This document shows positions 1-12,225 of a DNA stretch of 64,000 nucleotides, piece by piece. The DNA is from Lutraria lutraria (taxonomy: Eukaryota > Mollusca > Bivalvia > Venerida > Mactridae): contig OZ026850.1 of NCBI GenBank assembly GCA_964023205.1, forward strand, positions 5,931,270 through 5,995,269, read 5' to 3'. The translations under genes were made by a program, and so were the position numbers. Numbering within the stretch: the stretch's first letter is position 1; each line of letters opens with the position of its first letter. The notes under the pieces are model-generated. The model did no database searches, was not told the DNA's origin, and saw only the letters and a list, made by a program, of their open reading frames with translations.

Positions 1-465
1 TAATTAGTTTACCTCACTTCTATTTTTCAGAGTATTTAGATTTCATTAAGTCTCATTTTTTAACTGTGTGAAACATTGGAAGACATATAATTATATAGTT
101 ACAGGTAGTCATTTATCATATTTCAATTAGTTATATTAATAAACAAACAGAGAATGAGTATGCTATGTCTTTAACATTATAAGTATGTATTTGTTTAATG
201 AACACTTATTATGAATTAAGTTCATGCATGTTTTATAATTGTTAAAATTGAGACATGATTCAAATGACTGCTGAAATTACTGCTTTGTTAGTAAAACTAT
301 GTTTACAATTATCTAGAATTTGTTGTTTAAATAAATTTTAAAGAGGTGTATACACAAATAAACAGTATAATAAATAGACAAATGAAAAATGCCTTGATAG
401 ATTTATACAAACTTTGTATTCATTTAGTTTAGTTACATAAAACTTAAAAAAAAGTGTGATTGTTT
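1..465. other. No gene seen
   Basis: AT-rich sequence with no convincing exon, RNA gene or repeat on either strand. Confidence 0.4.
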
Positions 466-471
466 TTTATT
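466..471 (-). promoter_or_regulatory. Poly(A) signal AATAAA
   Basis: AATAAA on the minus strand, 8 bases beyond the stop codon at 479, fits the 3' end of the 479-2702 gene. Confidence 0.45.
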
Positions 472-478
472 TATCCTT

Positions 479-2702
479 TCATTGAAGTATGATGACTAGT
501 CTTTCAAAGGTAGACACATGCCTTGTGTCTAAAGCTATTCTCACATTGTACACATGTCTCTGTTCCTCTTGGTATATATCAAACCATCTAGGAGTTTCAT
601 CATCAAAGCTTTCTACAGGAGAGGTGCTTTCATTTAACATGGTAACAGTATTGAAGAAACTATTGGCTGCTCACACTCTAATGTATCTTCCTCATTGATT
701 TGAAAAGAGTCAACAATGGAGTGGAAACCCTCAATAAGATGCCATAGCATATCCTCCATCGCAACCAAAGTAACTCCATATCTGTCGCCTATTACGGTAT
801 CAGTTTCAACAGTTTTTTTCCATAATGTTTTATGCCTGCAATATGAAATAAGCAGTCAGACATTAATACCTATATACATACATTTTTATCCATACTGCAA
901 TGTCATTGTCTTTGTGATTATTGTTATTATTTAGATTATTATTGTACACATGTACTACCACAGAAACACAATATCTTAATATTATTTGTCAAAGGTATTT
1001 CCCAGTGTAGAATGATCAGACATCTAAATGCATTCATAGAAACTAACTACTCTTAGAAAGTATCTTAAATCACAGTCAGAACAATTGTGAAGTAAATCAA
1101 CTGAAAATATCATCCATGCCACATGACCCAGATATATTCTTCAGACATAATAAAAAAAATATTCACATGAAAGGAATTTAGTACAAAAGTTGAAGATATA
1201 CATAATACAATTTGTTGGATAACCACATGATATGCCTAGGTCAGGGAGCAAGACAGCAGCATGATGGGTATGTGATATACAGTCACTTCTACCCAACTAG
1301 ATAAATGTTAATAACCGAAATAAATGAACACTTTGACACATATGAACAATTTAAAACTTTTCTATTCATAAAGATATTTTAAATATTAAGTCTTACATTT
1401 GCCATAACAGACACTAAACTCTTAGATTATCGAATGTATGGTTTATAGAATATTATGAAAAAATCTTAAACAACAACAACATAAATTATAATAATACTCG
1501 TACAATGAAATTCAATCAATCAATATCTTTATTTCCGCTTATCAACAGGAGATATTTGAGCATATATAAACACAAAGTGTGTACCTTGCTGCAATCATCA
1601 AGGTTGTATATTACATTCTTTGTCATGCAAATCTTTCACAAGTTCCCCCAGGCTTGTTGCTAGGTGATGGCTAAGGTCATCTGTCAAGTAGCAATTAAAT
1701 TGCTCAATGTGTCCATGTACAATTCCTAAGAAACAAAAATGAAAGAAATTACAATACTATGTACACTACTGTGCTATAAACAGGATAATAGGAGTCCTCC
1801 TTTGAAAACATAAAATATGCATAACAATTGTTTGAACTATTCTCAAGTACAGTCAAACCTGTTATCAGCCACCTCAGAATAAAGGCCAACCTGTGAATAT
1901 AGGACATTATTTCAAAAATTCAAATCAATTATTTAGATCAAGATGACTCCAAATAAAGGCCACCAGTCGATAAAGACCACATTGTCTTTCCAAAGGATGG
2001 GCTTTATTCACAGGTTTTACTGCATATAAATAAAATTCTACACAAAAGGGATATCTTAAACATCATTTCAACTTACGGAAGGTCACAATAAATGTCATCA
2101 TAGGATAAAACTTACTCTGGATTCGACAGAAAAAAAGATAATTGCTTTATAATTTTACCTTGCTTTTCTTCACCGCCACCATTAATTTTGTATCTGCTTC
2201 TGTTGAGATGTTGTTGACATTGATAACTTTAGCTATGCTTCATGTCATTGTAAGTGGTGATGATTTTTCTGTAAAAAAGACAGGATGTTAATATAAGTTG
2301 CACCCTGGAAATAAGTCGACTGAATTTAATTATTTTTAATAAATTTAATATTTTTTTAAAAAAGATCACTTATTTCCAATCAGTGATTATGGTTCACAAT
2401 AATTTAAAAAAATACTTTGTATAATTTATAATATTGTATAATGGTGTAACAAAAAAATCAATGAAAATGTTTTGTTAATCAGTCGGTAACAATATGAAGA
2501 ACAAGATTTCAGATAATTAAACTAGATTTTCGATCTATATGTCATTTTAATGTAATTAGAAAAATACATACATATACTTATCGTTTTGACATCGATGATA
2601 AACACAATCTGTGACTATAATAACAAATGTCTGTCCCGTGTCTTGGTTTTTAAAATTCAGCTCGCTCAATTTCCATTCATCGGCCGCCATCTTGGAAATC
2701 AT
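479..2702 (-). CDS. Unidentified spliced gene, four exons, with two apparent frame breaks
   Basis: I do not recognise the protein. Exon 1 is 2702-2578 (start ATG at 2690 in a TISU context, MAADEWKLSEL; a second in-frame ATG lies at 2702). Its donor follows 2578 in phase 2. Exon 2 is 2199-2159, exon 3 is 1725-1585 and exon 4 is 835-479. Junctions 1-2 and 2-3 keep phase and give an open frame through GHIEQFNCYLTDDLSHHL. In exon 3 the frame meets TGA just before the donor at 1585, while exon 4 (HKTLWKKTVETDTV) needs phase 2, so a single-base shift is implied near 1600. A second shift is needed in exon 4 near 673, after which the frame stays open for about 60 codons to the stop at 479. A poly(A) signal follows at once. 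Either this is a young pseudogene, or the assembly carries indel errors, or an exon between 1585 and 835 was missed. Splice sites are canonical GT/AG. Confidence 0.5.
1849..2023. repeat. MITE-like repeat, CAGTCAAACCTG family (copy A, intronic)
   Basis: Ends are inverted: acagtcaaacctgt at the left, acaggttttactg at the right, beside TA. The inside carries the phrase 'aataaaggccacc'. Related copies sit at 54750-54912 and 61469-61648 (opposite internal orientation), and a relative with the same style of ends at 53847-54025. This copy lies in the intron between exons 3 and 2 of the minus-strand gene. Confidence 0.55.
2683..2694 (-). promoter_or_regulatory. TISU / YY1-type initiator over the start codon
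   Basis: The minus strand reads CAAGATGGCGGC, a full match to the TISU consensus SAASATGGCGGC. TISU elements act both as a YY1-bound core promoter element and as a translation start for mRNAs with very short 5' leaders. It favours the ATG at 2690 over the in-frame ATG 12 bases upstream. Flanking DNA to about 2780 is richer in CG than its surroundings. Confidence 0.6.
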
Positions 2703-3938
2703 AGCGATTCACCCTTGTTTATAAACCGTTCATAAGGCGAGCGATCGATTGCAGTTCGAGCGCTCGCATTGTTGAACACGCCTCAGATAATGTTGCTGGA
2801 CTCCATAACAGCTTGGTTAAAGAATGCCTCATAAAGGAAATAGTACGCAACTAAATGGTGTGATTGTATAGATGTATCTGGAATCTTTCCTCAATTAAGT
2901 GTGTCGGATCTAAATATATTTCAAATCATTTTATTGTAACTAAATGGAATGAGTCATGTATCTAAATACGTGCTTGTCGGTAAATACATGAGATATTCAA
3001 ATGCATAGAATTAAAACCGCGTATCCATTGTTCAATAAAATATCGCGCCTAAGTGGATGTATTGCATATCATGTTTCTGTAAAAGTAGTTCTACTTTCGG
3101 TTTTCGTTCGATGGTTCAGAAACATCTCTACAGACGTATGCATGCATTTGCAACAATCTAGCATCGATGTATGTGTTTTGTGCCTTATTTACATTATCTT
3201 AATATTACAGGGCGAATTCTCGTCTAATCGTATTTCCGTGATATTCCCATCAACTAGACTGTTAGCATAATGACGCAATCGCTATTTATAGAATGAGTTC
3301 ATGTCGGGTAAACTGCGGAAGTCGTATGTTTAAACTGCGGCTTACGAATAATAATTCGAGTCGCTAAATACGAACGTAAATTACTGGTTATGTGGTTTTA
3401 AAAATGATAGTTTAAGAGTTCTTTTTATGCAAGATTATTTAGAATTACATGTTCACGTCTGAATCTCGTGCAACATCGGGTTAACTATATAGGTCTTACT
3501 CTATTGTGTCAGGGGCTTTTTAATTTGAGTGACCTTGATTGTGTTCAATGCGACGATGTTCTGTTGTGTTAAAATCAGAAGAATCGATGTTGGCATTTAC
3601 TGTTATACTGGTGTGTATTCACTAGTTTGTGTACAATAAAGAGTTTTAATGCAATTAAATTGTCTTCAATTAAAGGGCTAAACATTAGACTTTCCAATAT
3701 TTTTTTTCATTTTAAATTTTAGCAAAGGGACTAGTAAAGCGCTAGCGTATACCCTTCACATACACGCACATGACCAGCATTACAATATGAATGAAAAATC
3801 GGTCCGTAAGTGTAAAAATGTTAAAAATATTTGCATAGGCACGAACGATGTGGGTACACATTTTTCTTTTTTGCTTCGAAAGGAAAAAATCAAGTTCCGA
3901 CAATACTTTCAGTACTTTGATTATACTTGTTGTCATAT
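2703..3938. other. Intergenic, no gene seen
   Basis: The first 80 bases are CG-rich and probably promoter of the minus-strand gene. The rest shows only short open frames with no motif, splice phase or repeat support. Confidence 0.4.
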
Positions 3939-4819
3939 CACGGTGGTTAACTCGACTCGGACTTTTTTGACCGAGCAAAGAACTTTTTCAGATTAATTTC
4001 TTAAAAACAATGGACAAACATCCTGATTCGGACGGATTCAGGCGCAAAACCACGTAAGAATTTTAAAATTTCTATACCACGGAACATTAACATGTCTGTT
4101 CTTTCCATACATTCAAACTCATTCACTATTTCTTGTAAATTTATTCTTTACATCAAGAAAAAGTCTGAAGTTTCTCAAGTGAAAGTGCATCAACATTTAC
4201 CTCAAAATAACTAAGAAAGTACACCGATTTTTCAGACTTCATGCATGTTGAATGCTCTAAAATATATGTATAGGGCATTGCTGAGGTGTTAAAGTCAAAC
4301 GTACGTCTTTCAGATATTAAATTATCAGTTGTTTAACGATTCAAAGGAACTGATCATAATTAGTCCGGTTCCATGATCACTAGAAGTCGTTCACTGTTAA
4401 GTTTGATGTTTTTTCTCTTTAACAACAATAAACTGAATTTTGACTTGATAAATTCCCGATAAATAACCTTTGATAAATTGTTATTATTCAGTTCAGTAAC
4501 GATATCGATTGAAAAACATGAACACTTTGTAGAAATTGACATTGTATTCCTTCACTTGACAGTTTCGCCCAATCTTGCGAGGGAAAATGCAATTAGATTA
4601 CATTTGTGCATAGACTCTGTTCTCTGTGATGTTGATTGAACATTATTTTCTTGTTAATATACATTTGTGCAGTTCCGTCGCACATACATAGTTAAAATAA
4701 AATAAGTAAAACATATAAAATATCAAATATTTTGAACACACCTGTCTAAACTTTTAACTTGATATTCAGTAAAAGTCCTTTGCTCGATAAAAAAAAGTCC
4801 GAGTCGGGTAACCACCGTG
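3939..4819. mobile_element. Non-autonomous DNA transposon with CAC ends and 5-bp target duplication
   Basis: The two ends are inverted copies: CACGGTGGTTA at the left and its reverse complement at the right, with similarity running about 50 bases inward (through CGACTCGGACTTTTTT and CGAGCAAAG). Directly outside are identical 5-mers catat (3934-3938 and 4820-4824). No transposase frame is seen in the 881 bp. CAC termini plus 5-bp duplications are the known signature of the Transib/RAG-like superfamily; the first seven bases CACGGTG differ at one place from the RAG heptamer CACAGTG. Class assignment is inference. Confidence 0.55.
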
Positions 4820-4824
4820 CATAT

Positions 4825-7189
4825 GTAAATTGTATTAATAAAATGCTAATTGAGTATTAAATATTAAACCTTTAAAGTTCCATAAGCTTATAAATTTATC
4901 GGTCGTAATAGTTTATGTTTGTCCTATAACAGAGGAATCCGGTGTGTTTTCCTCCCGTGCATACTTTATAACAAGAAAAATGTTTCCGAGACCACTGGCC
5001 TTTTTGCATTAAGTAATTTAAAACATAAATGAAATAAATGCATCATATCATTTCAACAGTTTCAAAAAATTCAGCAATGTAAAAGACAACAACATTAATT
5101 TCTGACGACTGGCATTTTGACAACATATCAAGGCACAGAAATGGGATAAATGTGGAACAAAATGTTTTTGATGTCACATTTCATGGTTAAAGTAAACTTT
5201 ATGATATAATAATCAAAATGATAGCAAATTCGAAAAACCTTACGAGGCAAAATATTGCACAATTAATTCATAAGCAACAATAGAGTCCTGACAGCCTATC
5301 TGCATCAAATACCATAAACATCATCTTTAAAGTTCAAATGAATAAGTTACAAGTTACAATGAATAATAAATTGAAAGTGTAGAAATTAGATTACACTAGA
5401 TTAGGCCTAAAATGAAATATTGGATATTTCCTCCCGTAGCCCATTTCATTTAGGGGCGGGTAGGTAGGTAGGTAGGTAGGCGGGTAGGTAGGTAGGTAGG
5501 TGGGTAGATAGGTAGGTGGGTAGGTAGGTAGGTGGGTAGGTAGGTAGGAGAATATTCTTTTACAGAAGTAACATGTATACAGCAATTGAGTTGACAAAGC
5601 TTCAAGTAAGGCATTTTTGCATGTCTTTAAACTTTTTTATGTAGGTTGGACTGTCTTTTTCCAGTACAATGGACTTAGATATCCATTTTGGTACTCGATA
5701 TTGAATGAATTCCGCTAACCCCCTAAATATACCTATTTCCGATTTCTTAATTACATGTTTCGAGTAAGGGCAAATTTAGCGGGTAGGTAGCGGAAGGGGA
5801 AGCAACAATATTTAAGGCCTTGTATAATACAAATGTATTAGTTATATGTACCATGTAAACACCAGATTTTTTAATCCAAAAGGTGACTTCAAAAAGCATC
5901 TGACATGTGTGAACGCAAAATGGTGAACTTGTATCTTTTTCAATGTACACAAAGCACTTTAGTGATAACTAACTGGTGAAACAATTTTAACTTCAATATG
6001 GAATTTAATATAACCGTGACAGTAAAAAGCGCTCGACCTACCGCAATATCCGAGAAAGGGTTCATTACATTAACCTTGATTTTGATCTGAGACCCACATT
6101 CTCAATGGCAATATGTGTCTTGATAGAAAAATTCATATGCAATAAAATTTCATGTCCTAAACAAAAAGCCTTCAACCAAAACTGGTCATTGTGCAGTCCA
6201 GTGTGATAAAACTACTTCCCTACGGTTGGTTTTCGTATCTTTATGGACACCATAATCTTGTTTACAAGATCTTCCTACTTGTAGGATGGCTGATCAGGTT
6301 ATGTTATTTTGACTACAGATATTGAGTCCGCCATGTCTTGATTTTTGCCATAAGAATATACAGTTCACCGGCATTAATGGTAGGAGTGGTAATAACGGGG
6401 GAAGTATTGTATTTTCAAACCCATGTATGGACTGGAACAGTTGTAGGAAGGCAGCATGAATAGTGACTGATCTTCTGAACACGGTCATGTTGTTTCTGAT
6501 GACATGTTAGGCAGAAGATGATAAGTAACGTACATAAATGTTCAGCATCTTGCCGGATAAGAGATTCAATTCAGATATCTGGGTAGTGTGTGGCTTCATA
6601 ATTCCACGAACTGGACAATGAGGAATAAATTGTATATATTGGCGAACTGTTCAAAACTTATATTCTAATTCCGACTGTGAAAATAATGTCTACTTTATAA
6701 GGTGTTGACAATAAAATGGGAAAGCTTATAACAGCTTTGACACAAGAGTAAAACATCAAAAACAGAAACAGCAAAACTTTCTTACACAAGTTGATTGTTT
6801 CAAGGTCAAACATAATGAAGGTCAGAAGCCCTGACCGAATGCTGACTGATTTGAACTGTCTTTCAGGAACAGCATTTAGCAGCTTTTAACAACTACAGAT
6901 TGGAGGCCGATACCTTTACACATATAAGAAAATGTTTCATACACATGGTGATCATAATGTGGAGATGTACATTATGCTTTTATCATATGTCACTAATTTC
7001 TCTAATAATTGCATATAAACTGCAGGGGGCAACATCTTTCCAGGCAATATCACCCACTACTGCTGTGTTGCCTAATTACGTTATTTCATCGGTTCACAGA
7101 GGTCAAGCAGGTTGACCTCTCAGATGGCCTCAGTAGTGAAATTTTACATCAGTTGAAATAATATCAAAACTTCTTTATTTATATCTTGT
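4825..7189. other. Long stretch without a recognisable gene
   Basis: Apart from the TAGG microsatellite I find no supported exon. A short frame after a possible acceptor near 6870 (EQHLAAFNNYRLE) looks coding-like but has no partner exon. Confidence 0.35.
5453..5550. repeat. Microsatellite (TAGG)n with GGG variants
   Basis: Imperfect tetranucleotide tract of about 100 bases. The minus-strand PTYLPTYPP frame across it is only a by-product of the repeat. Confidence 0.9.
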
Positions 7190-7500
7190 TTAGTAGGCAT
7201 TATTGATGCTGACCTGTTTAATATTGTGGAGCAAGATATATGTAAACATGAACAATTAGGTGCAGTTTTAGTAGCAGGTGACTGAAATTGTAGTGTGGGC
7301 AATGAACCCGATTTCATAGCTTGTGATCGAAATATTTCAAAATTAGACCATGATGATTATAATCCGGATATTTCATGTGACTGGGCCTCTTCCGATATGG
7401 TGTTACGATCTAAGATATGTGTAAAGCACCCGGCTGTCGTCTAGCCAATTGGCAATTAGGCGATGGTCACAATGAAGGGAAATATACTTACATTTGTATT
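7190..7500 (+). pseudogene. LINE endonuclease fragment, broken
   Basis: The frame from 7202 (IDADLFNIVEQDI) reaches AVLVAGD then a TGA at 7283-7285 where the AP-endonuclease motif GD(F/W)N is expected, then NCSVGNEPDFI and LDHDDYNPD. After a frame shift near 7420 it continues as GCRLANWQLGDG and GKYTYIC, the conserved stretch before the active-site region of exonuclease-endonuclease-phosphatase domains in marine invertebrate LINEs. No reverse transcriptase follows on this strand. It is a dead, truncated fragment. Confidence 0.55.
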
Positions 7501-7867
7501 ATAGTTCAAAATGTAGGTCTGCAATGTTATTGTATACATGGAAGATCCCATTTGTGAATTTTTAGGTGACCCGAATACTATTGTGATATCATACAGGGCA
7601 ATCTATGAAACATTATATCACTGTTCTCTTTGGAGCAATTGGTAGCATAAGGTTAATGAATCTTGTGGACTGTGTCTGATGTTGGACATAATTTTAAACT
7701 TTTTTTTAAATTTTTAACGAAAGTTAACTAATATATCGATAAGAAAATATTTTTTAAAGTGATTTTCTATTTAAATTGTTGCGTGAAATTGACAAAAATA
7801 TAATAACCTCACTGGGTAACTGGCATTTATAGGATCCTAATACCATAAGCCTCTTACTAGACATCAA

Positions 7868-8262
7868 CACTAGTCGTGGTTTCAATTATAGAACCGTAAA
7901 CGATTAACGATTTTGATTGGCTATAAAAATTAAATGGGATACATCAATAATTGATCGAAATTCGTTGATTACACGAGACGATAATGATCCGACAGTTTAT
8001 TGTTGATTACTCGCTTAAAAATCCAAAGCGGTTTCGTATTTTAATAAAGATTGCCGCTTTATTTGATGATGAATTTTAAACCGGTTTTCAGTGCTTAGTT
8101 GCTGTTTATCTAGGGAACCGTGCCACAGAATTGTGATACTGTTTTCGTGTTTATATTAGATGCATTACGTAATTATTAGCGGGTTTCACTTTAAAGTCAA
8201 ATATCTAATAATTGTTTTCTATCAAGAGTGGTATTTTTGGATAAGAAAACATGTTTTCCTGT
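7868..8262 (+). repeat. Interspersed repeat; uninterrupted copy of the sequence flanking the 10.8-kb element
   Basis: From cgtggtttcaattat to the ctttaaagtcaaatatcta block it matches two separate stretches elsewhere: 26155-26284 (left half) and 37114-37350 (right half). Here the halves are joined across a single TTAA near 8011-8014. The repeat class is unknown. Confidence 0.6.
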
Positions 8263-8340
8263 ACGATTTCTAATGCTTGGACGAACAATTCTACCACTTG
8301 AATAGCACAGGGGGTCCAAATATCGCATGTCGCCAGTCAA

Positions 8341-10240
8341 TTTTTATATAATAATAATTTTATTTGGCAAAGTATACACAACATGGCAATTTGAAACAAA
8401 ATGATGGATAAATAAATACAAAAACAACTGTGAAATTTATCGGTCTATAAAATAATAGTATTACATAAACAAAATTTATAATTATACATACTCGATATAA
8501 TAATAACCATGCAATGCACACCAATACCAGGGATAACGCAAAAAAGAGGAGAGGATTCCTCTTATTTCCATTGTGATCCCTAATATTGGCAGCATGAGAC
8601 AGAAAGTCATGTTATATTTATAAATAAAAAGCAAATAATTAATCAATGCTCAACTAAATATGTCTTCAATTCAGAAATGATTTTGAGATCACATATGTCA
8701 CAGTCAAAGTGTTTATCACATTACTGAGACTAGAGATCACAGAAAATGTCTGTCGAACTATAAAACTGCAATAAAAACTGATGAATTACTCTGGTTGCAC
8801 TATCAAATAAAAGATAAAATGTTATACTATTGAAACTGGTTAAGAAATAAAATAATTTAAAGAATAAATTAAAATGATAATTAAGTGGCCATTAAATGGG
8901 CTTTGATGGCATGTTTGAACGTGTGTGAAGATTCAACATCCCTAAGACGTTGAGGAAGACCATTCCACAGAACAATACCATTAAAAGCAGATGAATTTCT
9001 ACCAAAGCTTCCTACCTTTGGTAAAGAAAATCGACACGTGTCACTAAAAGTGTAACTGCTGTGACTAGAATTATTCGAAGGAAGTGCAGACACTCTGGAT
9101 CTAATACAACGGTCATGTATGTGAGTAAGGGGTACAAAATGCTCCTTAAGATATTCTGGGGCTGTGTCTGACTTTATCTTAATATGCACATGACAGAGAG
9201 TTATCTGATCCACTCTCTTTGATACAGGTAACCAGTGAAGAGACTTAAACTGCTCTATCCCAACATGAGACCTACTATCCGTGTTCAAAACAAAGCGAAC
9301 CAATTTGTTATGGGTAGTTTGAAGCCTGTTTTTCCAATATTTGGTCAAACTGGGGTACCAGAAAGAACATACATAGTCAAAGTGACACTGGATTAATGAC
9401 ATAACAAAAAGTTTCCTAGTATGAAGATCCAAAAACTGACTCTTCCTATGCAAGTATTTCAAACGGGCATTTGACTTTGTAACCACTGATCTAGCAATTA
9501 CATCGCATAAAAGATTCTGGTCCAAAGTTGCACCAAGATACTTAACCGAACTGGTAGCCTGAATGTTTATACCATTACAGGAAAAATTTTAAGTGCTCTG
9601 TGACCTTTACTTAGGTTTAGCCCGAAGAGAATGGAATGTCTTGCCAAGGTGAAGTGAAAGCTTGTTATCAACAAGCCATTCACTTACATGTTTCAATTCC
9701 TCAGATAAGAGAAGTTCAATATCGGATACACTTTTACCGTGGACAAGGATCCAAGAGTCGTCAGCATACAATAATAGTTTGTTACTGACAACAGCTGACA
9801 TGTCATTAACATAGATTAAAAATAACAGGGGGCCCAATATGGATCCTTGGGATACCCCACAGGTGACAGGAGCTTGACTGGAATGAACTCCTGATACATC
9901 AACTAGCTGATGTCTATCAGATAGATATGATTGAACCAAAGGAATGCATCTGAACTGAGGCCAATTTCATTCAGCTTCATTAATAAAATACTATGATTGA
10001 CCGTATCGAATGCCTTCTGTAAGTCAAGAAGAACCATTCCAACAATGTTACCTTGATCCATTTGAAATTTAATGAAATCAGATAGATGGATAAAACAGGT
10101 ATCCGTAGAAAATCCGCGTCTAAAACCAGACTGAAAACTGTATAAAATCTTTTTCTCATTCAGATAACCTTCCATTTGATCATATGTGACCATTTCAAAA
10201 ATCTTGGAAATTATACATAAAATAGACACTATTTGTGTAT
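8341..10240 (-). mobile_element. 5'-truncated non-LTR retrotransposon (Jockey/CR1-like group)
   Basis: The 5' break near 10240 removes the endonuclease and start of the reverse transcriptase. After the ORF a roughly 540-base 3' region ends in an AATAAA/ATT-rich tail at 8341-8370. 5' truncation with an AT-rich simple tail is typical of target-primed insertion. Clade assignment is by the look of the RT and C-terminal region only. Confidence 0.75.
8881..10229 (-). pseudogene. Reverse transcriptase (ORF2) of the LINE, frameshifted
   Basis: Three overlapping frames carry one protein. 10229-9903 holds RT motifs 1-3 with LLDLQKAFDTVNH (catalytic Asp). 9939-9607 holds GVSQGSILGPLLFLIYVND and the catalytic box YADD. 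9525-8881 holds the thumb/C-terminal part with HFDYV, LHWLPV and a W-N-GLP motif near its end, closing with the usual HAIKAHLM-type tail. Frame breaks lie near 9920 and between 9607 and 9525, so no full enzyme can be made, although the catalytic residues themselves are intact. Confidence 0.85.
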
Positions 10241-10396
10241 TGCATGTTTAAATGTTGATTTTAATATAATTTGGAAGAAATGCAACCTCAAGTTTGGCTT
10301 TTGATTTCATGGCATGTTTTAAAAAAGACAAAAATGTTTCTTTTTCTTGTTTATTTGGGTTTTCTCTTATACATATATCATGTTGCCAATTCGAGT

Positions 10397-12225
10397 ATAA
10401 TTTACGAGTCCAAACTTTAATCGCATACTCAAAATCGCAAATATAATTGTATATGCAGCAATTCGCCTTCTCTAGATTCGTTATTTGTCATACATAGTGG
10501 AAAACTTAATTGTTTTGAAAATGTTCATTTTCATAGAGATATGAAAGTCGATTTTCAAATCTTTGAAACGGAAAAACTGCATTATAATTTACGGGACATT
10601 TACGATTCAACTGGTGGTGTTTCCATAGACTTTCTAAGAGCAAGTTTTGTTTTTACAAGTTATAGCTGGAATATTAAAGTTTCTTTCAAATGCAAGTTGA
10701 TTACTTTCATTTCAGAATTATAGTCATGTCAGTGGTTCACATAACACTTATACCTAAAACTTCTAATTTACGAGACCTAATTTACAGGACGAAACCCATC
10801 ATATACCCATTATAAACATGTAATTTGACAGGTATATCGTCGATTTTATCCCATATAGTTATTTAGTACACAATCGACGGTGTAAATCACGTGTACGTCG
10901 CCATGTTTTTAATAGGCGAGAGGAAAAAAATAAACCGAGTAACTTTTTCACATATTTTACATTATTTTAGAGGTTGTTTTGTGGTATTTAAGTGTGTATC
11001 AATAAGCTTATATAAGTTGTATTTGAATATGTATGTCAAAATATGTTGGTTGAAGTTGCCGGCGCCCTTTATCTGTAAAAATATGAGTCAGTCTGTGTAT
11101 TAGAAAAAGTCCCGTAAATAGAAATTGATACAAACCTAGTCTGGTACGAAAATAATCCAACAACAAAACTATTTCATTGTCTAAATTTGTAAAAAGGCAT
11201 ATAAGTATGCTATTCACATGCTTATACAAAATAATATTCCTGTTTTAAGTGCATTTAAAACACTTGTAACAATGAATAAATGCATTTAAAAGACATTTCT
11301 ATGCACTTGTTTTACGTTCACTTACATGAGTTCACTTTTTACTTTCTATGAGTTAAGTATATTTTTCAGATACGTTCAAATCTGATTTATTCACGTTGTC
11401 CTACCATCTCTTGTTTAATTTCCTATATAAACATTCAAAAGAGTATTGTGCTTGACAAAATTGTTTTGGACAACAATGGTATATTTTGGATAATAGTAAC
11501 TATTAAAGTATAAGGCTGATATATCTAATCCACACCAGTAGATATTGAGACTGTCATATAACTATAGTGGCGAAGATAAAGCAAGCACGCAAACATCCGA
11601 CTTCGTTATTGCTGAATATGATGGCAAGTGTTTAAGAAGTTGGTGATAATGATTAGTCATTGTATTAAATTTCAAGACTGAAAGTGGTAAATCTGTAAAG
11701 AGATTTAGGCGGCCTTCATGGTTGGAACGAATTTTGGTAGAAAAAGACGAGGTTCTTCGCAATATAAATGCACCAAAAGCAGCTGGAAAGAAATCTATGC
11801 TCTGTCCGACAATACCATGCTGTTCATGGAAGACACAAAGGATTTGTTGAAGTTGAAACATGTATAATTTCCAAATTTACGGGACTTACTATTCAATGGC
11901 TGCATACTTCGAATTAAAAATTGAGGGATTTTACCTTGTTAACTATTGTATTACCTCAACAATTTCAAATTAAAATGTACACGTATCACTAGAAATCGCC
12001 TTATCTATGACCTTAAATACATATTTATTATTTCAAAATTGCAAATTCTGGTATGTATACATGTATTATCATTATGTCATCTGAAAATATCCTTATCGGC
12101 ATTTTTTCTAATTATTAAGAGACAATAGCAATGGTTGCTTACATACGGACAACATTTTACTGGGGTAACACATTTCAAACATACCCAGTGAAACTTTCTT
12201 ATTTAACAATGTAATCTACGGGACA
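10397..12225. other. Decayed DNA-transposon region with repeated TTTACGGGAC motif
   Basis: Forms of ATTTACGGGAC recur at about 10397, 10584, 10763, 10778, 11108 (inverted), 11873 and 12211. Between them lies a protein remnant (11566-11832). Clusters of one 10-12-base word are typical of transposase-binding sites near the ends of large DNA transposons, but I could not find clean termini. Confidence 0.35.
11566..11832 (+). pseudogene. Transposon-associated ORF remnant
   Basis: Two open pieces in different frames: SGEDKASTQTSDFVIAEYDG (from 11566), stops, then from about 11658 VLNFKTESGKSVKRF, RPSWLERI and VLRNINAP. The pattern DFVxxxYxGK ... VxF ... FxxP ... VLxxIxAP resembles a C-terminal domain often seen in transposon-linked hypothetical proteins. 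Function unknown. It has at least one frame change and stops. Confidence 0.35.

Noticed and set aside
5391..5597. Open frame with PTYLPTYPP repeats
   Set aside because: Translation of the TAGG microsatellite.
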